From: Candidatus Saccharibacteria bacterium UBA3304
Lineage (GTDB): Bacteria > Patescibacteriota > Saccharimonadia > Saccharimonadales > Saccharimonadaceae
Direction: 5' to 3'
NCBI GenBank assembly: GCA_002361425.1
Contig: DESW01000026.1
Location: 1 to 22,787, forward strand
Length of the DNA: 22,787 nucleotides
This document shows positions 1-7,251 of the stretch, one piece after another. Made by a program: the position numbers and the translations under genes. Position 1 is the stretch's first letter. Every line of letters begins with the position of its first letter. A model generated the notes under the pieces. It had not been told where the DNA came from. It worked only from the letters and a program-made list of their open reading frames with translations, and did not search any database.

Positions 1-2059
1 TGCCCGGAGCGTTGCCGGTAACCAGCGTTAAGCGCAGAGCGTCGGCGCCGTACTGCTCGATGACCTCGAGCGGATCGATTCCGTTGCCGAGCGACTTGCT
101 CATCTTGCGGCCATCATTACCAGCCAAAGTACCGGTTGTAATCACATTCTTATAAGCCTTGTCGCCAAAGAGTGCCGTGTTAACCGCATGGACATAATAG
201 AACCATGCACGTACCTGACCGACATACTCAACAATAAAGTCTGCTGGGTAGTTAGCTTCAAACTTTTCCTTATTCTCAAACGGATAGTGGAGCTGCGCGA
301 ATGGCATTGAGCCAGATTCAAACCAGCAGTCGAGCACCTTATCGACACGCGTAAAGTGTTGCTTCACGACAGCCATCGGACCACGCGGGATTGGTTCACC
401 CTGGGCATGTTTATCTAGGATTTCCTGCCACTCTTTATACGCCTTCTCAGCATCTTTATCGCTGAGCGGACGCACAGACTTCTTGCCGTTCGAAAGCATT
501 ACACAGTAAGCATCGAACTCAACCGCATCAACCCATGGACGATGATAATCTTCGAGGCGCTGGCCAGAATACTCTTCGAGCTCATCATAGGAACCAAAGG
601 CGTGCAGATACTCACCGTCTTCACTCTTCCAAACCGGCATCGCCGTTGCCCAGAAACGATCGCGGCTAAGGTTCCAATCTGGAGCCTGCTCGATATTCTT
701 CGCAAAACGACCATGTTTTAAGTGTTCTGGGAACCAGTTGATCTCCTCGTTCTTCTCGAGCATCAAAGGCTTGCTGCCCTCAATATCAAAGAACCAGCTA
801 GGAATTGCGCGGTACATAATGCGCTGCTTACTGCGTGGATTAAATGGATATTCGTGCTTGATGTATTCAATCTTCCAGATAATACCCTTCTCTTCGAGGC
901 ATTTTGCGATGAACTTGTTCGCCGCCCAAACCTCAAGACCATTCTCGTCAGTATCGCGAACGCCAATCTCGTGTAACTTCTCTGCCCACTCTGGGAAGTA
1001 GTAACCATTGTCGTCAATCGTGTGGCGAGTTGGAATCTTATTCTTCTTACCGAGCGCAAAGTCATCTTCGCCGTAAGCTGGTGCGATATGAACGATACCA
1101 GTACCATCCTCAGCGCTAACAAAGTCAGCTGCCCAAACTTTATGAGCATTCTCATCCTTCGCAATCTCATCATCCATCTCAAAGAGCGGGAGATATTTCT
1201 TACCAACTAGAGCCTCGCCCTCAACAGTGCTTTCTGGCTCTTTGTAAGCGTCGCCAAGCACCTTCTCGGCCAATTTAGTACAGAGATATACCTTCTTGCC
1301 ATCAAGCTCATAGAGGCCATATTCTAGCTTTTCAGACACAGCAAGCGCCATGTTTGCGGGAAGCGTCCAAGGCGTCGTCGTCCAAGCCATGATATATTCA
1401 TCAGAATCAGCTAGCTTAAAGAGAGTGTAAGCGCTAGGATCAGTCACGGTCTGATATGCATCATTGTCCATCGTCACCTCTGCCTTAGAAACAGGGGTAG
1501 CGAACTTCGTATCATACATAAGGACCTTCTCGCCTTCGTAGATTTTACCCTTTTCGTAAAGGGTCTTAAATGCCCACCAAACAGACTCCATGAAGTCTTT
1601 GTTCATGGTGCGATAGCAGTTATCGAAATCAACCCAACGGCCAATACGATCAATCGTGCCACGCCAAGTCTCAGAGTTAGCTACCATCGACTCGCGTGCC
1701 TTAATAATGTAATCTTCAAGAGAAATCTTCGTGCCGATATCACGACGGTCAGTAATACCAAGCTGCTTCTCGACGAAGTTCTCAGCTGGCAAACCATGGC
1801 AGTCCCAGCCCCAACGACGCTCAACATGCTTACCGTTCATCGTCCAGAAACGCGGCACGGCGTCCTTCACGACGGAAGACAACAAAGTGCCATGATGCGG
1901 CATGCCAGTAATGAATGGAGGGCCATCATAAAACACGTACGAATTCTTCGCATCGCGATTATCGACTGACTTTTCGAACGTCTTATTTTTCTTCCACCAA
2001 TCGACGAGTGCTTTTTCATACTCACTCGCGCGGCGACGTTCACCATATTTATATTTCAT
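1..2059 (-). CDS. ileS: Isoleucyl-tRNA synthetase, 5' part (runs off left edge)
   Basis: Class I synthetase that charges tRNA-Ile in the cytoplasm. About 686 residues are visible from the ATG; the C-terminal anticodon-binding part lies outside the window. The N-terminus carries FYDGPPFITGMPHHGT (residues 43-57), where HHGT (54-57) stands for the class I HIGH motif, followed by WGWDCHGLP. An editing (CP1) domain is indicated by TGIVHIAPAYGEDDF, then come LDCWFESGSMP and KMSKS at residues 652-656. The FYDGPP and WDCHGLP forms are those of the eukaryal-type IleRS (IleRS2), not the HDGPPYANG form of IleRS1. The frame is open from start to edge with motifs in the right order. An SD (AAAGGAG) precedes the ATG, and a T-box leader controls the gene. 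IleRS2 enzymes are generally resistant to mupirocin; that is family knowledge and was not tested here. Confidence 0.95.
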   Translation of the reverse strand, partial: MKYKYGERRRASEYEKALVDWWKKNKTFEKSVDNRDAKNSYVFYDGPPFITGMPHHGTLLSSVVKDAVPRFWTMNGKHVERRWGWDCHGLPAENFVEKQLGITDRRDIGTKISLEDYIIKARESMVANSETWRGTIDRIGRWVDFDNCYRTMNKDFMESVWWAFKTLYEKGKIYEGEKVLMYDTKFATPVSKAEVTMDNDAYQTVTDPSAYTLFKLADSDEYIMAWTTTPWTLPANMALAVSEKLEYGLYELDGKKVYLCTKLAEKVLGDAYKEPESTVEGEALVGKKYLPLFEMDDEIAKDENAHKVWAADFVSAEDGTGIVHIAPAYGEDDFALGKKNKIPTRHTIDDNGYYFPEWAEKLHEIGVRDTDENGLEVWAANKFIAKCLEEKGIIWKIEYIKHEYPFNPRSKQRIMYRAIPSWFFDIEGSKPLMLEKNEEINWFPEHLKHGRFAKNIEQAPDWNLSRDRFWATAMPVWKSEDGEYLHAFGSYDELEEYSGQRLEDYHRPWVDAVEFDAYCVMLSNGKKSVRPLSDKDAEKAYKEWQEILDKHAQGEPIPRGPMAVVKQHFTRVDKVLDCWFESGSMPFAQLHYPFENKEKFEANYPADFIVEYVGQVRAWFYYVHAVNTALFGDKAYKNVITTGTLAGNDGRKMSKSLGNGIDPLEVIEQYGADALRLTLVTGNAPG

Positions 2060-2084
2060 GCCCACATCTCCTTTCTTATTGAAC

Positions 2085-2275
2085 AAAAAAATTCCAATTT
2101 TCATTGGAACTCCTTGGAGCGGTACCATCCAATTTCCGAATCAGAACAATTCGGCACTCAGTTCATCTCTCACGCGGATTCACGAATGGGTCTACTCGAC
2201 CTGTCTACTCGCAGTTTTTAAGACACGTCTTTCTTCCACCAGCTCGCAGTTGATAGCTGCTCAAACGCTTTATAC
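2085..2275 (-). promoter_or_regulatory. T-box riboswitch leader of ileS
   Basis: The minus strand carries the T-box core TGGTACCGC (2127-2119). The segment TTCCAAT (2109-2103) can pair either with ATTGGA upstream (2133-2128), enclosing the T-box bulge as an antiterminator, or with ATTGGAA downstream (2098-2092). The second pairing gives a 7 bp terminator with a GAAA loop and seven Ts (2091-2085). A Stem III-like hairpin CCGAAT...ATTCGG lies just before the core. A candidate specifier codon ATC (2254-2252, followed by A) fits isoleucine. T-boxes sense uncharged tRNA; here low Ile-tRNA charging should allow read-through into ileS. The antiterminator and terminator halves are clear. The Stem I fold and the specifier position are my best reading. 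Confidence 0.9.
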
Positions 2276-2279
2276 AAAA

Positions 2280-2285
2280 ATTATA
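2280..2285 (-). promoter_or_regulatory. Extended -10 promoter for ileS T-box
   Basis: TATAAT preceded by TGA (TGATATAAT) on the minus strand, a few bases upstream of the T-box leader. No good -35 is visible at 16-18 nt; the closest are TTGTTG and TTGCAT at poor spacing, so the extended -10 probably does the work. Confidence 0.65.
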
Positions 2286-2327
2286 TCACATTTATTCGAA
2301 ATGCAACAAACATTAACGCAATTGTTA

Positions 2328-2600
2328 CTATTGGTTCATCAAATAGTAATTTACGTCATCAATGCGTGGAAGGCTTGGGTTCATTCCGCGCCATTCCTGC
2401 ACTAACTTGCCCTCATCGTCGAAAGCCAAAATCGTTGGATATTCCACGACGTCATAAGTACGGCAAATGCTCTCGCCTTCTGGCGTGTCCGGACTAAAGC
2501 TTTCTGGCTGTTTGCCCGTGCGATGTTCAAAATCGCGCAACCAATCAGTTACCGTGCGTGCATAATCCGTATCTTCGCGCCAAATCATTACCACCCGCAT
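2328..2600 (-). CDS. Small thioredoxin-fold protein without CXXC
   Basis: 90 residues. The arrangement resembles a minimal thioredoxin fold: an initial strand (VVMIW), a helix with W and D residues, then YDVVEYPTILAFDDEGK, where Y-P-T is in the position of the cis-proline loop of thioredoxins, and a closing helix. There is no CXXC; the only cysteine is in ESICRTYDV. It is therefore unlikely to be a dithiol oxidoreductase of the usual kind and could be a single-Cys or binding member. The start is set by AGGAG 8 nt before the ATG. It begins 4 nt after the stop of the nrdR-like gene, so the two are almost certainly co-transcribed with ftsZ. The fold call is from pattern only. Confidence 0.7.
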   Translation of the reverse strand: MRVVMIWREDTDYARTVTDWLRDFEHRTGKQPESFSPDTPEGESICRTYDVVEYPTILAFDDEGKLVQEWRGMNPSLPRIDDVNYYLMNQ

Positions 2601-2604
2601 AAAA

Positions 2605-3078
2605 TTACTCCTTTTCTGCTGCTTTATTTTTCATTCTCTCGCGCTGCTCTGCTATGCTACGCTCAAGATCTTCTAATGATTTAAATTCCTTAAACACGCT
2701 CGCGAAACGCACATAAGCCATTTCGTTCGTGTCGGCTAGCACCTCTAGAATCGTCTCGCCAATCAAGCTCGACGGGATCTCATCTTTACCAACGTCATAA
2801 ATCTTCTCCTCAACAGAGTCAACAACGTTCTGTACGTCGAGGTCGCTGTTGAAGTATTTACCAACCGAGTTGCGTACTGCCTTCATCAATTTATCGCGAT
2901 CAAAGGCCTCACGCGCACCAGAACGCTTACGCACCATCATGCCTGGGCGCTCAATACGCTCATAGGTCGTAAAGCGATGTTTTCCATCGAGCGACACACG
3001 TCGCCTTCTAATCATCGTGCCATCCGGAGACTCACGACTTTCGAGTACTTTACTTTCGCCAATTTTTAGATGGCTCAT
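2605..3078 (-). CDS. nrdR: NrdR-like ATP-cone regulator lacking the zinc ribbon cysteines
   Basis: 157 residues. NrdR normally represses ribonucleotide reductase genes by combining an N-terminal four-Cys zinc ribbon (DNA binding) with an ATP-cone (nucleotide sensing). Here the RRRR and HRFTTYERIE segments typical of NrdR are present at about residues 24-43. The ATP-cone follows (MMVRKRSGAREAFDRDKL, then the helical part to YVRFASVFKEFKSLEDL). All four zinc-ligand cysteines are missing: the start reads MSHLKIGESK and the second knuckle reads SLDGKH. No cysteine occurs anywhere in the protein. The start is fixed by GGAGG 5 nt upstream and lies 9 nt after the ftsZ stop, so there is no room for a missed zinc finger. 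Assignment to the family is firm; retained DNA-binding function is uncertain. Confidence 0.85.
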   Translation of the reverse strand: MSHLKIGESKVLESRESPDGTMIRRRRVSLDGKHRFTTYERIERPGMMVRKRSGAREAFDRDKLMKAVRNSVGKYFNSDLDVQNVVDSVEEKIYDVGKDEIPSSLIGETILEVLADTNEMAYVRFASVFKEFKSLEDLERSIAEQRERMKNKAAEKE

Positions 3079-3087
3079 CCCGCCCTC

Positions 3088-4329
3088 CTAATCTTTATTC
3101 TTTTTGCGGCGCCTCAAGATTGCTGGAATATCACTGTCGTCATCATCGCTGTCGTTGCGAATCTGATCCCACATATTAACGTTGTCATTATTGGTAAAGA
3201 CTGCAGATGCCTGAGTCTCTGGCTGAATCTCTGCTGCTGCAGCTGGTTCTTCAACTGGCATATTCTGAATTGGATCTGCTGCAGCCTGAGTTGGAGCAGA
3301 AACTGGTTCTACGCTACTGTTCAAATCGCTAACATAGGTATCCTGAAGAGCACGTGGATCATTACTATAGTACTGGGAATCGAAGCCAGTTGCGACAACC
3401 GTAACAATAACTTCGTCTTCGAGTTCTGGACGAATTGCTGCGCCCCAGATGATATTTGCGTCTGGGCTGATGCTTGCCGTAACAAGTTCTGCTGCTTCGT
3501 TAATTTCTGCCATAGAGAGATCATAACCGCCAATAACCGAGAGCAAGACGCCGCGTGCACCATCGATAGAAACTTCGATAAGTGGAGATTCAATAGCCTG
3601 CTGTGCTGCGATCGTCGCACGGTTCTCACCAGATGCGCGACCAATACCCATAAGAGCGGAGCCTGCATCCTTCATAATGGTGCGAACATCGGCAAAGTCC
3701 AAGTTGACCAAGCCATGCTCAGTAATAAGTTCGGAAATACCCTGAACACCCTGGCGAAGTACATCGTCAGCGATCTTAAATGCTTCGAGAATTGGAGTAC
3801 GCTGATCAATCGTTTGGAGGAGACGATCGTTAGGAATCGTAATCAATGCATCAACATTGCGAGCCAAGCGCTCAATACCCCAGTTAGCGTTAGCTGCACG
3901 CTTCTGGCCCTCAAAGGAGAATGGCTTCGTAACAACGCCAACAGTAAGGATATCTTGCTTGCGAGCTTCCTCTGCAACAATATAACCTGCACCAGAACCG
4001 GTACCACCACCGGCACCAAGCGTAATAAATGCCATATCTGCGCCAGCGAGAGCGTTCTTAATCTCTTCGCGGCTTTCGTCAGCAGCTTTCTCGCCTACAG
4101 TAGGATCTGCACCTGCGCCAAGACCGTTAGTCGTGTCATGGCCAAGATGAACCTTGATATCTGCTTTAGAATTATGCAAAGCCTGAGCATCGGTATTCAT
4201 TGCAACGAATTCGACACCAGAAAGGCCTGCTTCGCGCATACGGTTAACAGCAGAACCGCCGGCACCACCAACGCCAATAACTTTGATACTTGCTGTACTC
4301 TCCACCTCGCTCGGTTTAACTTCGGGCAT
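3088..4329 (-). CDS. ftsZ: Cell division GTPase FtsZ
   Basis: Tubulin-like GTPase that assembles the division ring at midcell. 413 residues from the preferred start. The tubulin signature GGGTGSG is at residues 107-113, VGGAGG near residue 21, and the T7-loop-like NLDFADVRTIM supplies the catalytic aspartate region. A variable Gln/Pro/Ala-rich linker precedes the conserved C-terminal peptide DIPAILRRRKK, the tail that binds FtsA. An in-frame ATG lies 15 nt upstream (4344), but AGGAG sits exactly between the two, 5 nt before the inner ATG, so 4329 is the start. It follows ftsA by about 76 nt and is followed at 9 nt by the nrdR-like gene. Confidence 0.97.
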   Translation of the reverse strand: MPEVKPSEVESTASIKVIGVGGAGGSAVNRMREAGLSGVEFVAMNTDAQALHNSKADIKVHLGHDTTNGLGAGADPTVGEKAADESREEIKNALAGADMAFITLGAGGGTGSGAGYIVAEEARKQDILTVGVVTKPFSFEGQKRAANANWGIERLARNVDALITIPNDRLLQTIDQRTPILEAFKIADDVLRQGVQGISELITEHGLVNLDFADVRTIMKDAGSALMGIGRASGENRATIAAQQAIESPLIEVSIDGARGVLLSVIGGYDLSMAEINEAAELVTASISPDANIIWGAAIRPELEDEVIVTVVATGFDSQYYSNDPRALQDTYVSDLNSSVEPVSAPTQAAADPIQNMPVEEPAAAAEIQPETQASAVFTNNDNVNMWDQIRNDSDDDDSDIPAILRRRKKNKD

Positions 4330-4344
4330 GTTGCTCCTCCACAT

Positions 4345-4405
4345 TTCAAAAATACTTAATTAGATGATAACATCTAAAAATCTTTTTTGTAAAGTTTTGC
4401 GCAAA
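4345..4405 (-). promoter_or_regulatory. ftsA-ftsZ spacer with hairpin and probable ftsZ promoter
   Basis: On the minus strand TTTACA (4393-4388) is 18 nt from TATCAT (4369-4364), which is preceded by TGT, giving an extended -10. A transcript from here would have a leader of about 27 nt including the ftsZ SD. The -10 overlaps a small perfect hairpin, TTAGATG-TTAT-CATCTAA, which is followed by a short T-rich run and could also act as a weak terminator for ftsA transcripts. Confidence 0.5.
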
Positions 4406-5644
4406 TTATTTGAACAATTTGAAGATTCTGGAGAAGAAGCTACCTTCTTTTTGCTTCTTTGGCTTCTTTGCAGACTTTTTCTCTCTGTTATCAAAGCCAT
4501 CAATATTTGCTCGTTCATTATCGCCGAGCATCAAACCAATCGCTGCTGCGTATTCAGGTTTCAAAATATCTTCACTGACGCCAATGATTCCGCTTGGTTT
4601 TGCGACGCGCGCTGCGAGCTCAACATGCTTGCGAACAAATTGTTCGATATTACGAAGCTTAGCACCGCCACCACAAAGAACGATACCTTCTGGAAGTCTG
4701 CGATCATAGCCGGCATGCTGAAGCATTTTGCGTACGCCGTCAAAGATTTCTTCAAGGCGAGCTTCGACGACTTCCTCGACGTCCTTACGCTTAAAGCGGA
4801 ACTCTTCACGACCACGCTTTACAACAATATCTCTATCACTATCGTCCTTCGTTGCAGAAACGAAGCGAATCTTAATCTCTTCTGCTACATCTGGAATCGT
4901 TGCGAGCACTGTCGCGAGATCCTTAGTAATATCGTTGCTACCAATTGGAATTACGCCAACAAACTGGAGTTCGCCCTCATCAAAGATTGCGATGCTAGTA
5001 GTTGCACCGCCCATATCAACGACGCCAACACCATTCTCGCGCTGTGCACTATTAGTAACAGCACGTGCGGCAGCTACTACAGCTGGCTCAAATGGGCCAT
5101 GCGGCTCAATTGCTGCGCTTTCGCAAACCTTGCGAAGATTCTCGCAATCTGGAGTCAAAGCAGAAACGACGTTTGCACGAAGCTCAAGACGCGCACCATG
5201 CATGCCAAGTGGCTCACGAATGCCACCCTGGCCATCAAGAATATATTCATACGGGACAAGCGCTAAAGTCTCGCGGTTTGCCGGCACCTTACCAGCAATA
5301 GCCGTATCAGCGATACGAACAATATCATCTTCATTAATCTCATGCTCAGCAACGCCAACTGCAATCATACCGTCAATCTTGACGCTACCAATATGAGCAC
5401 CATTAATACCAACATTTGCGGAGTCGACTTTAACGCCGCTCATGCCTTCTACCTTGGCGAGACATTCATCAATCGCCTTTGCAGGAGGAACTAGCTCCTT
5501 AACGACGCCGCGACGCATACCCTCAGTTGGGATTTCGCCATAGCCAATGACGGAGACCTCTTCCCCTTTTACAGTACCTAAAACCGTTCGCACAAAATTA
5601 GTGCCAACGTCAATTCCCACCGCAAAACGCGCTTTTTCTTCCAT
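4406..5644 (-). CDS. ftsA: Cell division protein FtsA
   Basis: Actin-fold ATPase that tethers FtsZ to the membrane. 412 residues, a normal length. The phosphate-1 motif is GIDVGTNFVRTVLG (residues 10-23), and the 1C subdomain follows. Phosphate-2 is VGVVDMGGATTSIAIF and the adenosine motif is GIVLCGGGAKLRNI. After a Lys-rich linker (REKKSAKKPKKQKEG) the protein ends SFFSRIFKLFK, a short amphipathic helix of the kind FtsA uses to bind membrane. It is the first gene of the ftsA-ftsZ-nrdR-trx cluster. No SD precedes the ATG; instead a -10 box lies 6 nt upstream, so a leaderless mRNA is likely. Confidence 0.96.
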   Translation of the reverse strand: MEEKARFAVGIDVGTNFVRTVLGTVKGEEVSVIGYGEIPTEGMRRGVVKELVPPAKAIDECLAKVEGMSGVKVDSANVGINGAHIGSVKIDGMIAVGVAEHEINEDDIVRIADTAIAGKVPANRETLALVPYEYILDGQGGIREPLGMHGARLELRANVVSALTPDCENLRKVCESAAIEPHGPFEPAVVAAARAVTNSAQRENGVGVVDMGGATTSIAIFDEGELQFVGVIPIGSNDITKDLATVLATIPDVAEEIKIRFVSATKDDSDRDIVVKRGREEFRFKRKDVEEVVEARLEEIFDGVRKMLQHAGYDRRLPEGIVLCGGGAKLRNIEQFVRKHVELAARVAKPSGIIGVSEDILKPEYAAAIGLMLGDNERANIDGFDNREKKSAKKPKKQKEGSFFSRIFKLFK

Positions 5645-5650
5645 AAGATT

Positions 5651-5681
5651 ATTGTAGCATATAAGCTTATGCTTGTGTCAA
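5651..5681 (-). promoter_or_regulatory. ftsA promoter, leaderless spacing
   Basis: Minus strand TTGACA (5681-5676), 19 nt spacer, TGC-TACAAT (-10 at 5656-5651), then AATCTT and the ftsA ATG. Initiation at the usual distance falls on or next to the A of the ATG. The -35 lies inside the last codons of map. Confidence 0.75.
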
Positions 5682-6416
5682 AATTTCGTATCCGTCGTCA
5701 GTGACGAGAATCGTATGCTCGAAGTGGCAACCTAAAGAGCCATCACGGAGACAAACCGTCCAACCGTCATCGTCATCTTCCACGACAATCGTATCTGGCT
5801 TGCCTAGGCTAGACATCGGCTCAATACAAATCGTATCGCCAGTATGGAGCGTAATGCCCTGACCCTTTTTACCATAGTTTGGCACCTCTGGTGGCATATG
5901 CATGCTCGTACCGATACCATGGCCAACATAATTGCGAATTACGCCAAGCTTACCTTTTTCAAGAGTCTTCTGGACTGCCGCGCCAATATCGCCAAGTTTT
6001 GCGCCATCACGCACCTGTTCTATACCTTCATAGAGCGAAGACTCAGTAAAGCTCAAGAGATGCTTCTGTGCTGCCGTTGGTTTATTGCCGACAATCATCG
6101 TAAATGCCGAATCTACATAGTAGCCCTTATATTTGATTACGAGATCATAGCTAACCTTATCGCCCTCTTCGAGCGGAATATCTTTTGGCGTGCCATGAAT
6201 TAGTTCGTCATTAACAGAAATACAGATAGAACCGGGAAAATTCACCTCTGGCTCATAATAGGCAACGCCTGCGCCGGCAGCCAAAATTTGCTGCTCAACC
6301 CACTTGTCAATCTCTTTACCAGTCTTACCTGGCTGCGTATATTCTTTCAAATCTGCAAAAATCTGGGCCATAATCTTGCCGCCCTCGCGCATTGCAGAAA
6401 CTTTTTTCTCATCCAT
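5667..6416 (-). CDS. map: Methionine aminopeptidase, type I
   Basis: Removes the initiator methionine from nascent proteins after deformylation. 249 residues, the normal length for the type I catalytic domain without a zinc-finger extension. The five metal ligands can be placed: D91 (VSYDLVI), D102 (YYVDSAF), H166 (GHGIG), E199 (CIEPM) and E233 (HFEHT). H74 in IHGTP is the substrate-side histidine. It works downstream of the def and fmt products encoded about 5 kb away. The ATG lies 3 nt beyond the adk stop, yet the gene has its own -10 box inside the adk end and no SD. Confidence 0.96.
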   Translation of the reverse strand: MDEKKVSAMREGGKIMAQIFADLKEYTQPGKTGKEIDKWVEQQILAAGAGVAYYEPEVNFPGSICISVNDELIHGTPKDIPLEEGDKVSYDLVIKYKGYYVDSAFTMIVGNKPTAAQKHLLSFTESSLYEGIEQVRDGAKLGDIGAAVQKTLEKGKLGVIRNYVGHGIGTSMHMPPEVPNYGKKGQGITLHTGDTICIEPMSSLGKPDTIVVEDDDDGWTVCLRDGSLGCHFEHTILVTDDGYEILTQA

Positions 6417-6419
6417 AGA

Positions 6420-6962
6420 TTATATTGTACCCCATTTAGTCAAAACCGCCTCAATACGCTCGGTAATTTGCTCAATTTTACCAACACCGTCGACCTCTTC
6501 AAACTTCAACCCCTCTTTTTCGAAGATTTCGCGCATTGCAGAAATCGTTTGCTCAAATATATCCCAGCGCTTTTCAATTGCGTCCTTTTTATCATCGGCA
6601 CGGCCACGTGCTTCCAAACGCTTCCAAAGTTCTTCCTTTGGTACGTTCAAAATAATTGCACCATCAACGTTTTCAAGATCGCCATGCTTAACGATCCACT
6701 CTGCCTGCCAGACATCGCGTGGATAGCCATCAAGAATCGCATTCTGCTCAGCATACTCAGCCGCTTTCATCGCATCATGCATCATATTCACGACAAAGTT
6801 ATCGTCGACGAGGTCGCCCTCTTTCATTGCTTTATCTAGATTAGGATTCTGCTGGTCACGCAAAAGCTGACCGACTGAAAGCCAACGCCAGCCATATTTC
6901 TCTGCCAAGCGCTGCCCCTGTAGACTCTTGCCACTCCCCGCTGGCCCAAAGATTATAAACAT
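6420..6962 (-). CDS. adk: Adenylate kinase family nucleoside monophosphate kinase
   Basis: Transfers phosphate between ATP and AMP to keep adenine nucleotides balanced. 180 residues from the chosen start. Walker A GPAGSGKS is at residues 6-13. The NMP-binding part is WLSVGQLLRDQQ, and ILDGYPRDVWQAEW is the DGYPR signature. LEARGRADD corresponds to the hinge before a short LID without zinc cysteines. The LID segment is much shorter than in long-form enzymes. An in-frame ATG 39 nt further upstream is rejected because AAGGAGGTAA lies just before the 6962 ATG. A UMP/CMP-type specificity cannot be excluded from sequence alone. Confidence 0.88.
   Translation of the reverse strand: MFIIFGPAGSGKSLQGQRLAEKYGWRWLSVGQLLRDQQNPNLDKAMKEGDLVDDNFVVNMMHDAMKAAEYAEQNAILDGYPRDVWQAEWIVKHGDLENVDGAIILNVPKEELWKRLEARGRADDKKDAIEKRWDIFEQTISAMREIFEKEGLKFEEVDGVGKIEQITERIEAVLTKWGTI
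6424..6429 (-). promoter_or_regulatory. map -10 box, leaderless spacing
   Basis: TACAAT on the minus strand ends 7 nt before the map ATG and lies within the last codons of adk. No SD is present in between. A TATAAT overlaps it only 2 nt from the ATG, too close to act as the -10 for this start. No strong -35 is visible. Confidence 0.5.
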
Positions 6963-6984
6963 TTTTACCTCCTTTTTATTTTCC

Positions 6985-7014
6985 TCAAAAATACCCCGCA
7001 AAGTCGGGGGTATT
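6985..7014 (-). terminator. Intrinsic terminator after rpsU, in front of adk
   Basis: Minus strand AATACCCC (7014-7007), loop, GGGGTATT (6997-6990), then further Ts. It starts 3 nt after the rpsU stop and ends about 25 nt before the adk ATG, leaving no visible room for an adk promoter. Confidence 0.8.
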
Positions 7015-7016
7015 CT

Positions 7017-7235
7017 TTATTTAAGGCCTAACTTCATGCGTTCGGCTTTTTCGGCTTTGCGCTTGTCGCGAAGAATCGCCTTGAGGCGACGCTCACGCTT
7101 GGAAATAGGCTTCGAGAAACGAAGACTTTCCTTCGCAGTAGCCATCACGCCACTCTGAAGAACCTTACGATTGAAGCGACGAATGATGTTCTCATTTGCT
7201 TCGTTCTGGTCTTTTCTAGTTACTTTGATTGCCAT
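7017..7235 (-). CDS. rpsU: Small ribosomal subunit protein bS21
   Basis: 72 residues, rich in Arg and Lys. MAIKVTRKDQNEANENIIRRFNRKV fits the S21 N-terminus (its first part VTRKDQNEANENIIRRF is the family signature), and the basic RRLKAILRDKRKAEKAER helix follows. S21 sits on the 30S platform near the 16S 3' end and affects SD-dependent initiation, which is of interest here given the altered 16S tail. The gene begins 17 nt after the recJ stop with its own promoter. Confidence 0.95.
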   Translation of the reverse strand: MAIKVTRKDQNEANENIIRRFNRKVLQSGVMATAKESLRFSKPISKRERRLKAILRDKRKAEKAERMKLGLK

Positions 7236-7245
7236 ACTGCGCCTT

Positions 7246-7251
7246 ATTTTA
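7246..7251 (-). promoter_or_regulatory. rpsU extended -10
   Basis: TGA-TAAAAT on the minus strand, 10 nt before the rpsU ATG. This would give a leader of only about 3-4 nt, nearly leaderless. It lies next to and partly under the recJ stop codon. Confidence 0.5.

Noticed and set aside
1..130. KMSKS region of the synthetase looks ValRS-like (LGNGIDPLEVIEQYGADALR), suggesting a fusion or a different enzyme
   Set aside because: The frame is continuous and the N-terminal and editing regions are IleRS; the T-box also reads isoleucine. This motif region is shared among class I synthetases.
2058..2405. Plus-strand open frame of 115 codons upstream of ileS
   Set aside because: It covers the T-box leader and the end of the thioredoxin-fold gene; no SD and no sensible protein pattern.
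3070..4359. Long open frame on the plus strand opposite ftsZ (429 codons)
   Set aside because: It is the antisense shadow of ftsZ: Cys/Asn-rich composition, no SD, no family motifs, whereas the minus frame is clearly FtsZ.
4364..5396. Plus-strand open frames opposite ftsA
   Set aside because: Antisense shadows of a well-defined FtsA with all its motifs.
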